DNA of 64,000 bases, from the NCBI GenBank assembly GCA_963995505.1, contig OZ023187.1, forward strand, positions 19,134,584 to 19,198,583, read 5' to 3'. A program made the position numbers and the translations under genes. Source of the DNA: Hypericum androsaemum. Its lineage: Eukaryota; Streptophyta; Magnoliopsida; Malpighiales; Hypericaceae. The notes below the pieces were generated by a model that was not told the origin of the DNA, ran no database searches, and was given only the letters and a program-made list of their open reading frames with translations. Positions 12,430 to 25,071 of the stretch are shown one piece after another; positions within the stretch are counted from its first letter, which is position 1; every line of letters begins with the position of its first letter.

Positions 12430-12800
12430 GCTTGTTAGACTAGTAATGCTTGAGAAAGTTTGGTATATCTTTTACGGAGCAATCTTGTGGGACATTTGAC
12501 ATTCGTGGAATCACACGATTTTTGATGGTATCAAAAATAATTCAGAGCTTCTCCACCATTCTATCCTCTAATGTGTTCAAGAATGGCTTCATTAATCTAA
12601 CTCTATCACAGATTTATGTGGGAACTACTTGATTTTGTTCTAGACTCTTTTTAGATAAATTGTCATCTAGCACTAATATATTGTTGTTCTTGATTGGCGG
12701 GCGAACACTGAGGTGTCTAACTTGTAATAGGTGATCACATGTTTATATTTATGTAATTAATATGGCGATATATAAATTTGCCTTTGTAGAAAGTGTTTCT
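12430..12800 (+). mobile_element. Second degenerate LINE 3' fragment
   Basis: The reading around 12450-12560 approximates EKVWYIFYGAILWDIWHSWN followed by IFDG, the Trp-rich C-terminus seen downstream of plant LINE reverse transcriptases. It resembles the 3' segment at 12035-12400 and is broken by stops. No clear target duplication was found. Confidence 0.5.
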
Positions 12801-13310
12801 GGTGATTGTTTGTACATTTGATTATAATTTTTTTCATCAAAAAAAATTAAATTATTATAAGAAAGATATTAGAAGTGGGCTTATGATATGGTGCTAATTT
12901 TCAAGATGTATTTCATGAAGATCTTGACTTGTATCTATCTATACCAGTTAAATAAATATAATTAGTCCATCTTCTATCTAAAACTCTACCTTCCTTCCTA
13001 TTAATGTGTTTTCCAATTTACTTATCCCGTTAAACAATTAACGAGTGGATAAAAGAGTCGATACAAATAGTAGGAGAATTAAATTATTTATAAAAATCTT
13101 AAGCTATGATCTTACAATTAAAAATGGCAATATGGAAAGAAAAACTTCTAAATTGTAACAAAAAATTGTTCAATTTTTTAAAGATAAATCATATCATGTC
13201 AAAGTTTTAACCTTAAATTCATTATTTTTTAGAATGCTCTGTGACATTAGAGTGTATACAGAGGTGTATGATTCAATTTTCAGACGAACGTAATTGTTGA
13301 CTCGATTTCC

Positions 13311-13822
13311 TTTTTTTTTTTTGAGGGATAAAGTGGCGCAAAGCCTATATTAAAATACGAATTACAGACATAAGACAAGAAAACGAAACAGAAAAACAGA
13401 CACAAGATAAGGAGTCCCAGCGGAGAATGAAAGCCAGTCCGATGACAGTAATATGGCACAGGGGGGAGCGATGGGCAGTCGAATATAGCACAAAGGCCGA
13501 CGACCGGGGTGGAGTTCTGCCGAAGCAAGCTTCGGCCAATAACCTCAAGACATCGTCAAGAGGGCATCTGAATGCAAAACACTCAGATGAAAGCCAAGGT
13601 CGACGTAAATCGACCAAGACAAGGTTCTCCATCCACAACCATCGAACAGGCAACGAGATTCGAAAGGAAACCAAATCAGACGAGACACAAACCAAGCAAA
13701 AACATAAGCAAAAATCAAAAGAACAAAAGCTCAACGTAGCCACTAAACATGTGTGGCTCGAGAGCAACAGCGAGCACATAGAGACCTACAAGTCAGTGAC
13801 TCGATTTACATAGAAACATGTG
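13311..13822 (-). mobile_element. 5'-truncated LINE insertion with 13-bp duplication
   Basis: The insertion is flanked by a perfect 13-bp duplication TGACTCGATTTCC (13298-13310 and 13823-13835) and begins with a poly(T) run, so its 3' poly(A) end points left. Read on the minus strand it finishes GGCTTTGCGCCACTTTATCC plus A-tail, a LINE-like 3' untranslated end. Open frames on both strands carry no domain. Confidence 0.8.
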
Positions 13823-13835
13823 TGACTCGATTTCC

Positions 13836-15441
13836 TATTGGCTTATCCTTAATAAATACTGGCCCACAAGTCAGTGACTTCCGGACAAGACGTACAACGG
13901 CAGTGAATGATCAGTTTGTTGACTACGGGAGGATCTTTTGGGTCAACGCTTGCATGATATATCCAGCTATCCGTTTGATGGGAATTATCAACTTGGAGAA
14001 TTACACGAAATTAGTGGGAGAGAGACCATACCGCAATTGGCAGGACCGAGGTCACACTATTGCAACTGCATCATTGAAGACCAATATTCTAGTGGAGCGG
14101 TGATTAGGAAGCACTTAGGCCATGTTGTTGGTGGTCAACTTTTCGTTGATGGCTAGCTCATATCAAAGGCCACGCAACTTGTTCTAGAATAGGTTAATCA
14201 ATATTTAAGTGCAAATTTACACGATTTGTAATAGAGTAGTAAAGTATACACTAGAACACTTCTAAATGATACTTTTTAAAATTGTAATCTCTGTACATTA
14301 ATAAAATATTTCAGTTTTATGTGAAGACAATGTTAAAATATGATATTTCTTCCATCGTAGAACTATTTTTTTAAAAGAAAATCTTAGTGTTAAATTTTAA
14401 TCCCAAATTTTTTCATAAAGTGATATTGTTGAATATGAACATATATTTTTACGTACTTAACGAATTTGGAATGAGATTTGTTTACTAATAGTTTTTATAC
14501 CATTCTTCATCTTTTAAATCGTCTTCAAATGGTCATTATAATTGTCATTTTGTTATAATAATATATATCAATTGAATATAATTTTTGAATAACACTAAAT
14601 GCCTTATTTTTTATGATTCGAATGTAAACAAAGAAATGACTATAGTTTATCCATACTTTTTGTTGATATGAATATCAATATTTTTTTTGGTGTAATGCCA
14701 AAAAACTATTTTTCTAACCATTTCAAAGCCAAAAACTATGTTTTTAACCATTTCAACGCTACAAAGTGATATTTTTCCACAAGCACCAACAATATCACTT
14801 TAGAGGGGTTCAATTGAATTGCAAGTTGAAAATGAAGTTACTTCTTTTGGTGAAGAAATTCTAGGCGGGTTGACCTAAACCACATGATTTTTGAAGGTAT
14901 TGAAATTTGTTTCCCTCCCAAACAAAGTTTTTTCATTTCTACATGGGTTGAAAATTGACTCACCGACTACTAGAAAACGAGATATGATTTCACAGAGTTT
15001 CCTCTTGTACTTTTGAATAGGTGTAAGCGTGTATATTCACCTTGGACGATCAATAAGGTAGCTAAGTGGGTTGCAATTACATCCCTCTCCAAAACTTAGC
15101 ACACTTTGTACAATAATTTCCGTCAACGAGAATGTTTTTTTTTGTTGGAACGAGAGTGTCTTGTTTGGTTCTAAAATAGAGGTCCCATATTGCAACTTGT
15201 ACTCTCTTTTGGAACGTTGACGATGCCAATTACTGATGCCCCCATACTTGGTAACATGCATTTACTCCTCGGCGTGCCTGTCTCATGCATGGATAAATAA
15301 TAATTTATATACTCTCTTTGCCCTATTGCTTCTAAATAATATAATTTAGGTTTCATTTGTTTCGCTCAAAGATCTTCGATAATACAAGAAGAAGAAAACA
15401 AGAGGATGTTACACTCGATTTATATATAAAATGTACATATT
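13836..15441. other. Intergenic stretch with a possible gene relic
   Basis: Mostly AT-rich, non-coding DNA. Around 13920-14156 two overlapping plus-strand frames have more coding-like composition (one contains PQLAGPRSHYCNCIIEDQYS), but I recognise no family and the frame is short. Near 14698-14760 a roughly 30-bp motif (CCAAAAACTAT...AACCATTTCAA) is repeated twice in tandem. Nothing else is supported. Confidence 0.4.
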
Positions 15442-16143
15442 ACTTTTGTTGAGGTACAAAAATAACCTTAAATTATCAAGGATATCTTGAGCTCTTCGGT
15501 GTGGTCTCAAAGAGACCGGGTGACCGATGACCGGCATTGTCTCAAAGTGGGTGGTGTCATCTCAGAGAGATCAATGCCGGGTGATCGATGTTCGGTATCG
15601 TCCCGAAGAGACCGGTGTCGGATGACCGGTGATTGGTGTCATCTCAAAGAGGTTGCTTCCGGTCTTGAGTTGGGTAGAAATCGATAATGGTCTTCTCTTG
15701 GTCAAGACCGATGACGGTCTCCCAATGATGGTCTCTCCTTGGTTGAGACCGGTGACGGTAGACTACCTCAGTTTATTATCCTTCGATGCCAAACATTCAT
15801 CTTTGGTAAACTGGTGGTAACTTATGACTCGGGCATTGGATTAAGTAGGTTCTTTCGGTCATGGAAAGATAGGAGAAGGACCTAGAACTTCTCAGTTAAC
15901 TACTTCTTTATATTCGAGGCATAGCAATATAAAAAGTCTACATCAAGACGGGATACCGCTTCCCGCCCGCCTGGCTGGCAGTCCTCGGTAAAATACTCAT
16001 AACTTTCTATCCAGAGCTCGGATTGAGACGATTTAAGTTGTTGTGCGAAGCCAAGACATAGATCTACGACTTTATAGTTTGTAATATCTTCGGATTCGGG
16101 GCAGAAGTAGGCCAAAAATGTGGGCGGAAGGCTTAGCCCAGAT

Positions 16144-16442
16144 GTTGGCCTTCAAGGCGGGAGGCCGGAAGGTGCTTTGACCTACAAGGCGGGAGGCCGG
16201 ATGGTTGCTTCGACCTACAAGGCGGAAGTCCGGATGGTCGCTTTGGCCTTTGAGGTGGGAGCCCGGATGTCGCTTTGGCCTTCAAAGTGGGAGGCCGGAA
16301 GGTGCTTTGTCCTACAAGGCGGGAGGCCGGATGGTTGCTTCGACTTACAAAGCAAGAGCCCGGATGGTCACTTTGACCTACAAGCCGGGAGTCCGGATGG
16401 TCACTTTAACCTTTGAGGCAGGAGCCCGGAGGTCGTTTTGAC
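16144..16442 (+). repeat. 33-bp minisatellite, about nine copies
   Basis: Tandem units built on AAGGCGGGAGGCCGGATGGT repeat with a 33-bp period inside the solo LTR. Because 33 is divisible by three, open frames here spell repeated peptides (GGRPDG or AGGRMV types) that should not be read as genes. Confidence 0.8.
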
Positions 16443-16895
16443 CTTCAAAGTATCCAGGAGGATATCTCGGCTCGTGAAGTGGGATGTCCGGCTGGATATC
16501 TCGGTACGTGAAGTGATATGTCCGAGTGTTAAATTGAAAAATTCATACTCCGGATGTGTAGCAAAGGTGTTCGTATCTGGGTTCGTGCGCGGGAATCTAT
16601 GTTTGGGTTGGTGTGTCCGTCCAGATTGGACCGCTCGATGGTCGCCCGAGTCCGCGTTGGACTTCAAGGCGATCGACGGTAGGCGCTTACCGCCTTAGCT
16701 TGTGGGCGGTAGGCCTTTGCCGCCTTGGCTTGTGGGCGGTAAGCACGAGCCACCTGTGACTGATGGGCAGTAGGTACATACTGCCTAGGAGCCTGCGGGC
16801 AGAAATGATGGAGCTCGGTTCACTCCAAGGCGGGAGGCGGTATACCGCCTTGTTGGTGCGAGCGCGTGGATGGCGCCGGTTTGGGAACCCGAGCG

Positions 16896-17285
16896 GTAGG
16901 CACATACCGCCTAGGGGCCTGCGGGCAGAAGGCTTAGCCCACCTAGAGGGTTCGAGTGGTAAGGCAAGTCCATTTTAGGAGCTCGGCGACTTGGAAGCGG
17001 TAGGCGGTAGGTACCGTCTTGTGTTTGAAAGCAGAGAGAAGGTTCCGGGCGTGGAGGTCATCTTGGGCTTTAAGGCGAGAAGCCCTTTTGGTAGGCACAT
17101 ACCGCCTAGGGGCCTGCGGGCAGAAGGCTTAGCCCACCTAGAGGGTTCGAGCGGTAAGGCAAGTCCATTTTAGGCGCTCGGCGACTTGGAAGCGGTAGGC
17201 GGTAGGTACCGTCTTGTGTTTGAAAGCAGAGAGAAGGTTCCGGGCGTGGAGGTCATCTTGGGCTTCAAGGCGAGAAGCCCTTTTA
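16896..17285 (+). repeat. 195-bp tandem duplication
   Basis: The segment starting GTAGGCACATACCGCCTAGG at 16896 is repeated almost exactly at 17091. A more diverged partial third copy lies near 16770 (GTAGGTACATACTGCCTAGG). The few differences between the two full copies suggest a recent duplication within the LTR. Confidence 0.8.
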
Positions 17286-17830
17286 GTCCGTGTAGGCAGG
17301 AGGTTTGGGCTATTTGGAGTTCGTTTTGGCCCTATGGCGGAAAGTTGTTTGGGCGATGACGGTCTTAGGACGAGTTTTTACGTGGAAGGTTCGAGATGGT
17401 CAAGACGGCTTATAGTTTTCTAAGTAGAGTCAAAATTTCCCTGATTTCAATAAGATTTTGGGACACAGTTGCTTGGTCGGCACGACTGGCATATTCCTAA
17501 TCGGAGACGAGATTTGTTCATATGAGGAAGACGGTTTATATTTACCTATTCTAAGCCGGGTTGATTTGGAAACGAAATATTCACTCGGGACGGGATTTCT
17601 TGCACGGGAAGGATGGAGCTAGGTCAGGACGTGCTATATAAAGGGAGCTTGGGTACCGGAGAAGGACATGAATCGACAACACAACACACAACTACTCTTC
17701 TATCTTTATCGTTTTTCCTTAGTACGTAGCCTAGCATAGACGGTAGCCTAGCATAGCTTTAGACCGACCTTGGGACGACCACTCCGGATCCGTCTCGGGT
17801 TACTTATTCTCTTTTCTCCGCAACAACTTT

Positions 17831-19046
17831 ATATATAAAATCAACTCTACATACCTAAAAAACTTATTGTCGAATTGATCTGTAAAAAATTCCAAGACAT
17901 TTTGTTAGCAACGGACTGCCATGTTGCCGACATCTCTATCATTTTGCTACTTAAGCTTAAATTCATAGATCACGTAACTAGGTAGCTGATTCGGTCTAAA
18001 ATCTTGTGGATTGCTTTCAAAATTGGATGCCTTATTTAACTCTAATTTCTCATTTAATATAAGTATATCATGCTTTACCCCAAAAAAAAGACTATTACTT
18101 ATAATATTTTCTTTAAAATAAATTATAATATTATTAAATAATAAGATTCAAGTTTGTAATTTTTTTGAAAGGTATAATTTATATTATAAGAAAAGTTACA
18201 CCATGAATACTAGAAGTACAAAAGTGCCAAAGACATTTGGTAACCAAAATCGGACTAATCTGATTCTCCACAAATAAATATCCTAGAAAATTCATCTAAA
18301 ATAAGCGCCTAGTGTAAAATTATTTTTTGAAAATTAAATCATCTTATCGAACTTGTAAAATTAAATTGATATCTTTGCATGGTGGTGAGTTCGGTTCGGT
18401 GTCGTAGTTTTAAACCGTAAAATGACACCAAAATAACATTTTTATAAAAAGAATTTGGTGCTGCCGGTTTTGCAATTTCAAACTAAACCACAATTTTCGC
18501 GGTTCCGCGTCTGCCATTTTGCCGTTTGAAACCGCTACTGACCCATTTAATAAAAAATAAATAAAGCTCATTCTAGTTGACCCACACTCGAAATAAAATT
18601 CATTTTTCGATCAGCCCAACATAAATACTAAATAGTACACAAAATCACCCATTTGAACCACAAACATCACCATAAAACCCATGTATAAAACAACGTCGTA
18701 CTGGTAAGTCGGTCACACGATTGCATTAGAAACCAACACCGAGACCGTACCAATATTTGCAGTTTAATTCTCAAATTTTTTTTTTGCAGTTTCGATCCGA
18801 AACCGAACTATGACACTGATAACCGTAGGGTTTTCAATTTTTAAATTTTAGGACTCGCGATTCTACGCAGTTTCGTTCGGTTTGTTACTTACTGTAAAAC
18901 CCCGTTAATCATATGCGAAAAAAAAAAAATTTACGTGATTTAATTTTGACTATTCTGTACCTACTTTTCTTGTAAATATCACTCAACAGAATTTCAAGTG
19001 GCATGTGTTGATTTGTGGAACAATCAGGGCGTTACACTCGCCCTAC
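17831..19046. other. AT-rich intergenic stretch, no gene seen
   Basis: No supported coding sequence. A region at about 18380-18900 is rich in CGGTTCGG and CCGAAACCGAA motifs, as in decayed hAT-type MITEs, but I could not pair terminal repeats or a target duplication. Confidence 0.45.
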
Positions 19047-19063
19047 CTTTATCATGTGTTTGG

Positions 19064-19370
19064 TTTTTTTTCTTGATAAATTGATTTGTATATAAATATA
19101 AAGGGCTTATCCCCAACCTCCGATTACACACCTAAGGCACATTTTAAGTGCAATGATCCGGAATAGACCATTGTAATCAAAATCTTACCAATGATCAGAA
19201 TATATCAAATTATAACAGATGACTCCAGAAGAATCAGTAAGTGCTGATTGCAGGAACTTTTTAAGTAATTCGTTCAGTTCAACCATTCTTGACCGCGTAA
19301 AAGAATCGAATTTATAACCTCCTCTTTATTTGTTCTTCCTCTATTAAAGACAATCTTGTTTCTATGTAAG
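19064..19370 (-). mobile_element. 307-bp retroposon with 17-bp target duplication
   Basis: Flanked by the perfect direct repeat CTTTATCATGTGTTTGG (19047-19063 and 19371-19387). Its left end is a poly(T) run, so the retroposed RNA was in minus orientation. It has no open frame. A minus-strand stretch GGTTATAAATTCGATTC loosely resembles a tRNA-type B box, so a SINE is possible; a 5'-truncated LINE tail is the alternative. Confidence 0.75.
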
Positions 19371-19387
19371 CTTTATCATGTGTTTGG

Positions 19388-20630
19388 TAGGCGAGATATC
19401 TTCTTTCTTTAATGTGAAAGTCGGCGAGACATTATTTACTTTGGAGAAAAGATGGCGACGGGGGCGAGAGCCTTGTGATGCCAAACAGTGCACAAGCTTC
19501 GGAAAGGCGCATGCGTTTTCAGTCCACTGTCAAACTCAATAGGTGCGTAAATGGGCAGATTTGTGCTCATTGGTCCTTCCTAGAGGTGAGGTGAGGTGAG
19601 GTTTGGTTTCCTCCAAACTTTGTCTAGAGGATCTTTGCCCAATTTTTCTTCTCATCATGTGTGATCATAATATAATTCCTATTATCGTTATAAAATTTAA
19701 TAACGAGATATTTGTGGACTCGAATTTAAACTAGTGACCCCTAAAAAACAATTAAACTGGTGAATTTAGTAGCAAAAAAAGTTAATTAAAATGCTAAATA
19801 TATTTTTGTCAATAAAGGATTTTGAGATTACTAGCCCAGTAGATGCGTGAATTTGTTTATCAGTGTCTAAATTTTACCAATAATTAACTTAAAGATATTG
19901 AATTGAATTAGAGCATGTTGATTTCGTACTTTTTGTTATCTTCAAACGACAACATTTCATCAGATTTTGATAAACTAAAGTATCATGCAAACTTCTGTTT
20001 ATAAGTATTGAAAATGAACATAATTTTCTAAAAGAGGAATAAATCTTCACTGAAGATGTGTACAAAGTTTCCCAAATTACGATATTTGTACATTTCTTAA
20101 GAATTTTGTGCTCATTTTTAGAATTCAGTAAGGGAAAATATCAGCATATGGCCTGCATAGAGCTTAATAGATTTCTGGATAAACATATATATATTCGTTC
20201 AGGAAAGTTGGGCGGCATTCGCATGTATTTATGGACAGTGGTCCAATAGAAGGGTGGCCAGTGTTCTGACATCCGATCTTATTTTGAATTTGATGGAAAC
20301 ATCCAATCTTTTTTGGAAGTTAGCAAGAACTTCTTTATTGTGGACTCTCTTTCCGGATTTTGCAATTCCGGCCAAATTTATAGCCAGCGAGAACCACTCT
20401 TTTGACATTGTCCTTTTAATTTATAGAATTCGGTTTCCCACTTCATTTTGGAGAACCCAACGTTGGAAATATTTAAAAAAGTACAAAATTTAAATTTTTA
20501 TATTGTTATAGACGTAAATTTTATTTTTAAAAAATGAGTCGAATGGAAGAGATGAGAAAGGAGGTAAGAACAAAGAAAATTTTACTTTCGACTTCGCCAA
20601 AAAACTTGGGGCCACGGAGCAATCCGACTC
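19388..20630. other. Intergenic stretch, no gene seen
   Basis: AT-rich sequence between the retroposon and the NOP2 upstream region. Frames at 20058-20493 are short and have no domain. A triplicated GTGAGGTGAGGTGAGG motif lies near 19590. Confidence 0.45.
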
Positions 20631-20631
20631 A

Positions 20632-21242
20632 AGCCCAACAAACCCTAGCTTTATCACAATGGATCCAAATATAAGATCCAGCCCGTTCTATTAGAACTGG
20701 GCTATGAAGCAAATCGGCCCGTTGATGGTCCACCCTTTTCCTTGGGACTGGTAAAAATAGTCTTATTGAGAGAGTTGGCTTATGTAGGAAAACCTCAACA
20801 AAATATACTCATAATATTCAGTTCCCATATTATTTAACCTTTTGCCTAATAATCAAAGCCGAAACTCATAGATAAATCATTAAGATTAAGAGAGTTGCTT
20901 TAACTTAACGAAATTATTTTCTAATTCGAATTGTATAAAATAAAATATGTTAAATATTTCTTAAAATTTTTAATAATCTCAATCGATTCAAATTTGTACC
21001 AAATCTTATATCTAAGTATCAACAAAATAACTAATTGCATTTCCAATATTTTTATTTTGAGATAAAAGGACATAATAAAAGGAACTAATAATGAAAGAAA
21101 GCGCGATAGTGGGACCCAGCAAATAAAATCAAAAGTACAGAGAAACCCTAAACCCTAGCCAACACCAGAGCAGGGGGAAGCCAACCCAAAGCTTAAACCT
21201 TTTTTCCCAAAATTGCTCCCAACTTCGCCATCTAAACCCTAA
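20632..21242 (+). promoter_or_regulatory. NOP2 upstream region with telo boxes and site II motifs
   Basis: A tandem telo box AAACCCTAAACCCTAG lies at 21143-21158, a second AAACCCTAA directly abuts the start codon (21234-21242), and another AAACCCTAG is at 20641. Site II motifs TGGGCT/AGCCCA occur at 20632-20637 and 20699-20704. Telo boxes with site II elements are the usual promoter signature of plant ribosomal-protein and ribosome-biogenesis genes, consistent with the gene downstream. The transcription start was not determined. Confidence 0.65.
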
Positions 21243-21243
21243 A

Positions 21244-24200
21244 ATGGCACCCGCTAAAGCTTCCGCCAACAAGAAGAAGAGCAATAACAAGGGCGGGTCC
21301 AAGCCGGAGAAGAAGCAGACGAAAAAGGAGGAGCCTTTCTTCGAGAAGAAGAAGCGGAAGGAGGAGGAGGAGGAGGAGATGTCGGAGGATGATTCCGATG
21401 TTGTCTCCGATGAGGGTTCCGATGTGCTATCCGATGAGGACAACGACGACCCTCTGGCCGGCGACTTCCTCCAGGGGAGCGGGGACGAGGATGAGGTCGA
21501 GGAGGAGGAGGCGTCGGGTGGTTCGGGTTCTGGGTCGGATTCGGATTCGGATTCCGGGTCTGATATTGAGAAGAAGTCGAGAGCTATCGAGGAGAGGCGG
21601 GCGAGGGAGGAGGAGGATGCGGATTTGGAGTTGCAGGATAATATAGCGGATGAGTCGGATGAGTTCAGGTTGCCTACCCGAAAGGTAGTTTTTCTTCGGT
21701 TATACTTCGTTGTGAGCTTCAAGTTCTTTTCTTTCTTGCAATTTTTTGCTTTGCGGGTTTATTGTGATTGTTTGAATGTTTTGTTTTTGCTGGTAAATTT
21801 AGGAGCTTGAAGCAGAGGCAGATCGCCCGCATGATCTTCATAGTCTGAAGAGGAGAATAAGCGAGGGTGAGTTCATTGTTTAATTTGTTGGCTTTGTTGG
21901 TATGGTTTGGATCATTGCTCATGGATGTTTTTGTGGGGGTGTTATGGATAGTTGTTCGGGTGCTTTCAAATTTCAAGGATTTGAAGCAAGAGGGTGCTAA
22001 GAGAAAGGATTATGTTGAGGTGTTGAAGAGGGACTTGGGTTCGTACTACGGCTATAATGATTTCCTCATTGGGGTTCTGATCGAGGTGATTGATTCTTTC
22101 CTAGCAGCTTCCTTTGCTGTTTTTAAGCCTTTATCAGTTTGTTAGTAAGACTTAATGGTGGACTTGCAGATGTTTCCGGTCAATGAACTGTTGGAGCTTC
22201 TTGAAGCCTTTGAAAGGCCAAGACCTATCTGTATAAGGACTAACACTTTAAAGGTGGGAACCCTTCGAATGATCCTGCTCATATACCTGCATGCTTGCTA
22301 ACCATTATTTGGTTCTGCTCGTTTACCTGCGTGTTTGTCCTTTAGTTGCTAACCATTATTTTTATGTAGACTCGGAGGCGTGATTTGGCTGATGTGCTTT
22401 TGAACAGAGGAGTAAATTTAGACCCGTTAAGTAAGTGGTCAAAGGTAAGAATGTCATCTAGCTGTACATCTGTCCCTTTGCTATATTACTCTCTCTCAGG
22501 GAGAATATTAAGATTAGGTGACAACAACTTCTGATGTAGGTTGGACTGGTAGTTCATGATTCTCAAGTTCCAATAGGTGCCACTCCTGAGTACATGGCTG
22601 GTTTCTACATGGTCAGTGCTTCTTTTAGGTTTTGATTGTTAAGTGCTTGCAAATTTCATAAGGTTTTCTCAGTAATTTGCTATTGTTTACAGTTGCAAAG
22701 TGCAAGCTCATTCTTGCCGGTGATGGCACTTGCTCCTCAAGAGAAGGAACGAGTAGTTGATATGGCGTAAGTAATGTTCAATTTTGCTTGAACATAATAT
22801 TCCCTCTAGTTATGCCTTCCGAGGTCTCATTATTCTACAAATTTGCTCATATTCTCCTCTGCTTTTTTCTTCCAACTTTTCTGGAAAACTTGCCCTGTAA
22901 TGTTGGTCCAAAACTGGGAGAGATGGTTCCCTTTGGTGTACTGGTATTTGCATGGCATGATCTAGAAAGTGGGACGGACGATATGCATAATTTGGTTTCT
23001 GCCCATTTATAAGCTCCTTTGTTTAACTTGCAACAACGCTTTATCATCATCTATATGTATTGCAGGGCAGCGCCTGGAGGGAAAACAACTTACATTGCTA
23101 GCCTCATGAAAAATAGTGGTATGTTAGAACACTAATAATGTTCGTCTCCAATTTGAAAAATCTACTTCCCCTCTGTAAGATTTATCCACAATCTGAGATT
23201 TTTTTTTCCGATGAACTATTTCTAGGCATTATATATGCCAATGAGATGAAGGAGCCAAGACTTAAGTCACTCACTGCCAATTTGCATCGCATGGGAGTCA
23301 CAAATACCATTGTTTGTAACTATGATGGTAGGGAGGTTAGTGATTCGTTCCATCTGTTTTATTCTTTTATTTCAAATATTTCATGTTACCATTGACTACC
23401 TGGTAATTCTTCAAGAAAGATATTGTATTTGTATTTTGTTTACATACATGTAAGAGTATCCACCAATTTTATCAATAATGATACAAATGGTCTATTTTTC
23501 GATGCCTTTGGAAACCAAGCAGGACCACACCTCATGCAAAACTGATTGCGACTTTGTTTCATGATTCTCTATATGCAGCTACCGAAGGTTTTGGGTCCCA
23601 ATTCTGTTGATAGGGTTCTGTTGGATGCCCCTTGCAGTGGAACTGGTGTAAGTGACATTGCTAGAACTTAAAGTAGCCATGATTCTGTTTTTCTGGTTCT
23701 AACTGGATGGATCTTTGCGGATAATCTTCTTTCTTTTCAGGTTATATCTAAAGACGAGTCAGTCAAAACCTCGAAGAGCTTAGATGATATAAAGAGCTCT
23801 GCACATCTGCAGAAGGTACGTTGGGCTTTTATCTTTGAGTTTTTCTTACAGCTTCATGAATCTTATTCTTGATCTAATGAACATCAGGCCATCCACTTGA
23901 CCAATAGCTTGCACGTTATTTGCCATTAATGCTTGCATCATTCTCTCTATATGTTACCATAAAACAGTTCCCTAAAGCTGTTGCATCTTTTGCCTATAGC
24001 AATTGCTACTTGCTGCAATCGACTTGGTTGATGCAAATTCGAAGTCTGGGGGCTACATTGTTTATTCAACATGCTCAATCACGGTTCCAGAGGTTAGTAC
24101 ACTCAAGAATTCTGATTTTCTTTCAGCCTCAGAATGCATGTTTATTCATGACACTCTTTCCCTTGCAGAATGAAGCTGTCATAGACTATGCTCTCAAGAA

Positions 24201-25071
24201 AAGAGATGTTAAAGTTGTCCCATGTGGACTGGATTTTGGAAAACCAGGGTAAACAGCTGATTCTTTTCACAAGTTCTTTTTCTAGTTATTTTGACAGTTG
24301 ATACAGACAGACCGATATTTGTTCGAACAAGGAATGAACCATCTTTTCTGCATTTTCAGGTTTAACCGATTCAGGGAACACCGCTTTCATCCATCTGTAG
24401 AGAAAAGTAGACGTTTCTATCCCCATGTCCACAACTTGGATGGTTTTTTCGTTGCAAAGGTACATTTGGATCTTTGTGCTTGTTCATGCATTAGCATATA
24501 TATTCTAGCCAAGTAACTAGTTATTCAATTGCCTTTTGACTGGTGTCCTCCATTTTATGCCATTGTGCAGCTTAAGAAAATGAGTAACTCAAAACCAACT
24601 GCTGAAACTACCGAGCCCATAGAATCGGTTGAGCAGCCTCCCATACCGAATAAGAGCGAGGTTGAGAATATTTCTGCAGAACGAGAGTTAGAAAATGGTC
24701 GTGCCAAAAAGGATAAGAACCAAAATAAGAAAGTCGGGAACCTTCCATCTGATGTCAACCAGGGGAAGAAAAGAAACTTGGAGTCTGCGACTACTGGCAG
24801 AAACAGAAAGAAAAGGAAATTTCCAGCAAGGGAGGAAATCGCAAAAGCAAGGTCAGTGCCTCCATGTATTTTACTATTGCTCATGTTTGAGCAATCCCTA
24901 ATAGTTATAAGGGTCTCGTTAGCTGTCACGATGAATGAACAATTTGTCTGGTGATCTGGTTGTGTGGTTCCTCTTTTAACAGAAACTAATGAGATTTGCT
25001 GCAGAGAGGAGAAGAGGACAGCTTTAAGAGAAGCAAAGAGGACAGGGAAGAAGAGCACGACTGCAAAATGA
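21244..25071 (+). CDS. NOP2: NOP2-type 25S rRNA (cytosine-C5)-methyltransferase, multi-exon
   Basis: Nucleolar, SAM-dependent RNA methyltransferase of the NOL1/NOP2/Sun family, needed for large-subunit rRNA m5C modification and 60S assembly. Exon 1 (21244-21684) encodes a Lys-rich then highly acidic low-complexity N-terminus, typical of nucleolar proteins. Later exons give [19 protein letters not shown], the RIRTNTL-type segment [29 protein letters not shown], the SAM-binding [16 protein letters not shown], motif [11 protein letters not shown] with one cysteine, and motif [12 protein letters not shown] with the catalytic cysteine. [20 protein letters not shown] and [10 protein letters not shown] follow, then a basic tail and TGA at 25069-25071. 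At least 13 short GT-AG introns join without a break. It is the orthologue group of Arabidopsis NOP2A (OLI2) and NOP2B; which one is not decidable here. Confidence 0.93.

Larger units (their letters stand above)
15447..17825 (+). mobile_element. Solo LTR, 2.4 kb, loaded with tandem repeats (family F3)
   Basis: The unit begins TGTTGAGG and ends CCGCAACA, flanked by the perfect 5-bp duplication ACTTT (15442-15446 and 17826-17830). No primer site, gag or pol lies inside, so it is a solo LTR left by LTR-LTR recombination, or a single very long LTR. A TATATAAAG motif near 17636 and the end segment (GACCTTGGGACGACCACTCC to CAACA) match the solo LTR at 40913-42074. The interior is GC-rich and made largely of short tandem repeats. 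Confidence 0.78.

Noticed and set aside
13280..13813. Overlapping 82-144 codon frames as host genes
   Set aside because: They coincide with a retroposed LINE tail bounded by a 13-bp duplication and poly(T).
16120..16441. Open frames of about 80-100 codons with repeated GGRPDG/AGGRMV peptides
   Set aside because: They lie wholly in a 33-bp minisatellite inside a solo LTR, and all frames stay open because the period is divisible by three.
16140..17290. CRISPR-like direct repeats
   Set aside because: Plant nuclear context; the units are contiguous minisatellites without unique spacers.
18380..18900. CGGTTCGG-rich area as a hAT MITE
   Set aside because: Composition is suggestive, but I could not find pairing ends or an 8-bp duplication.
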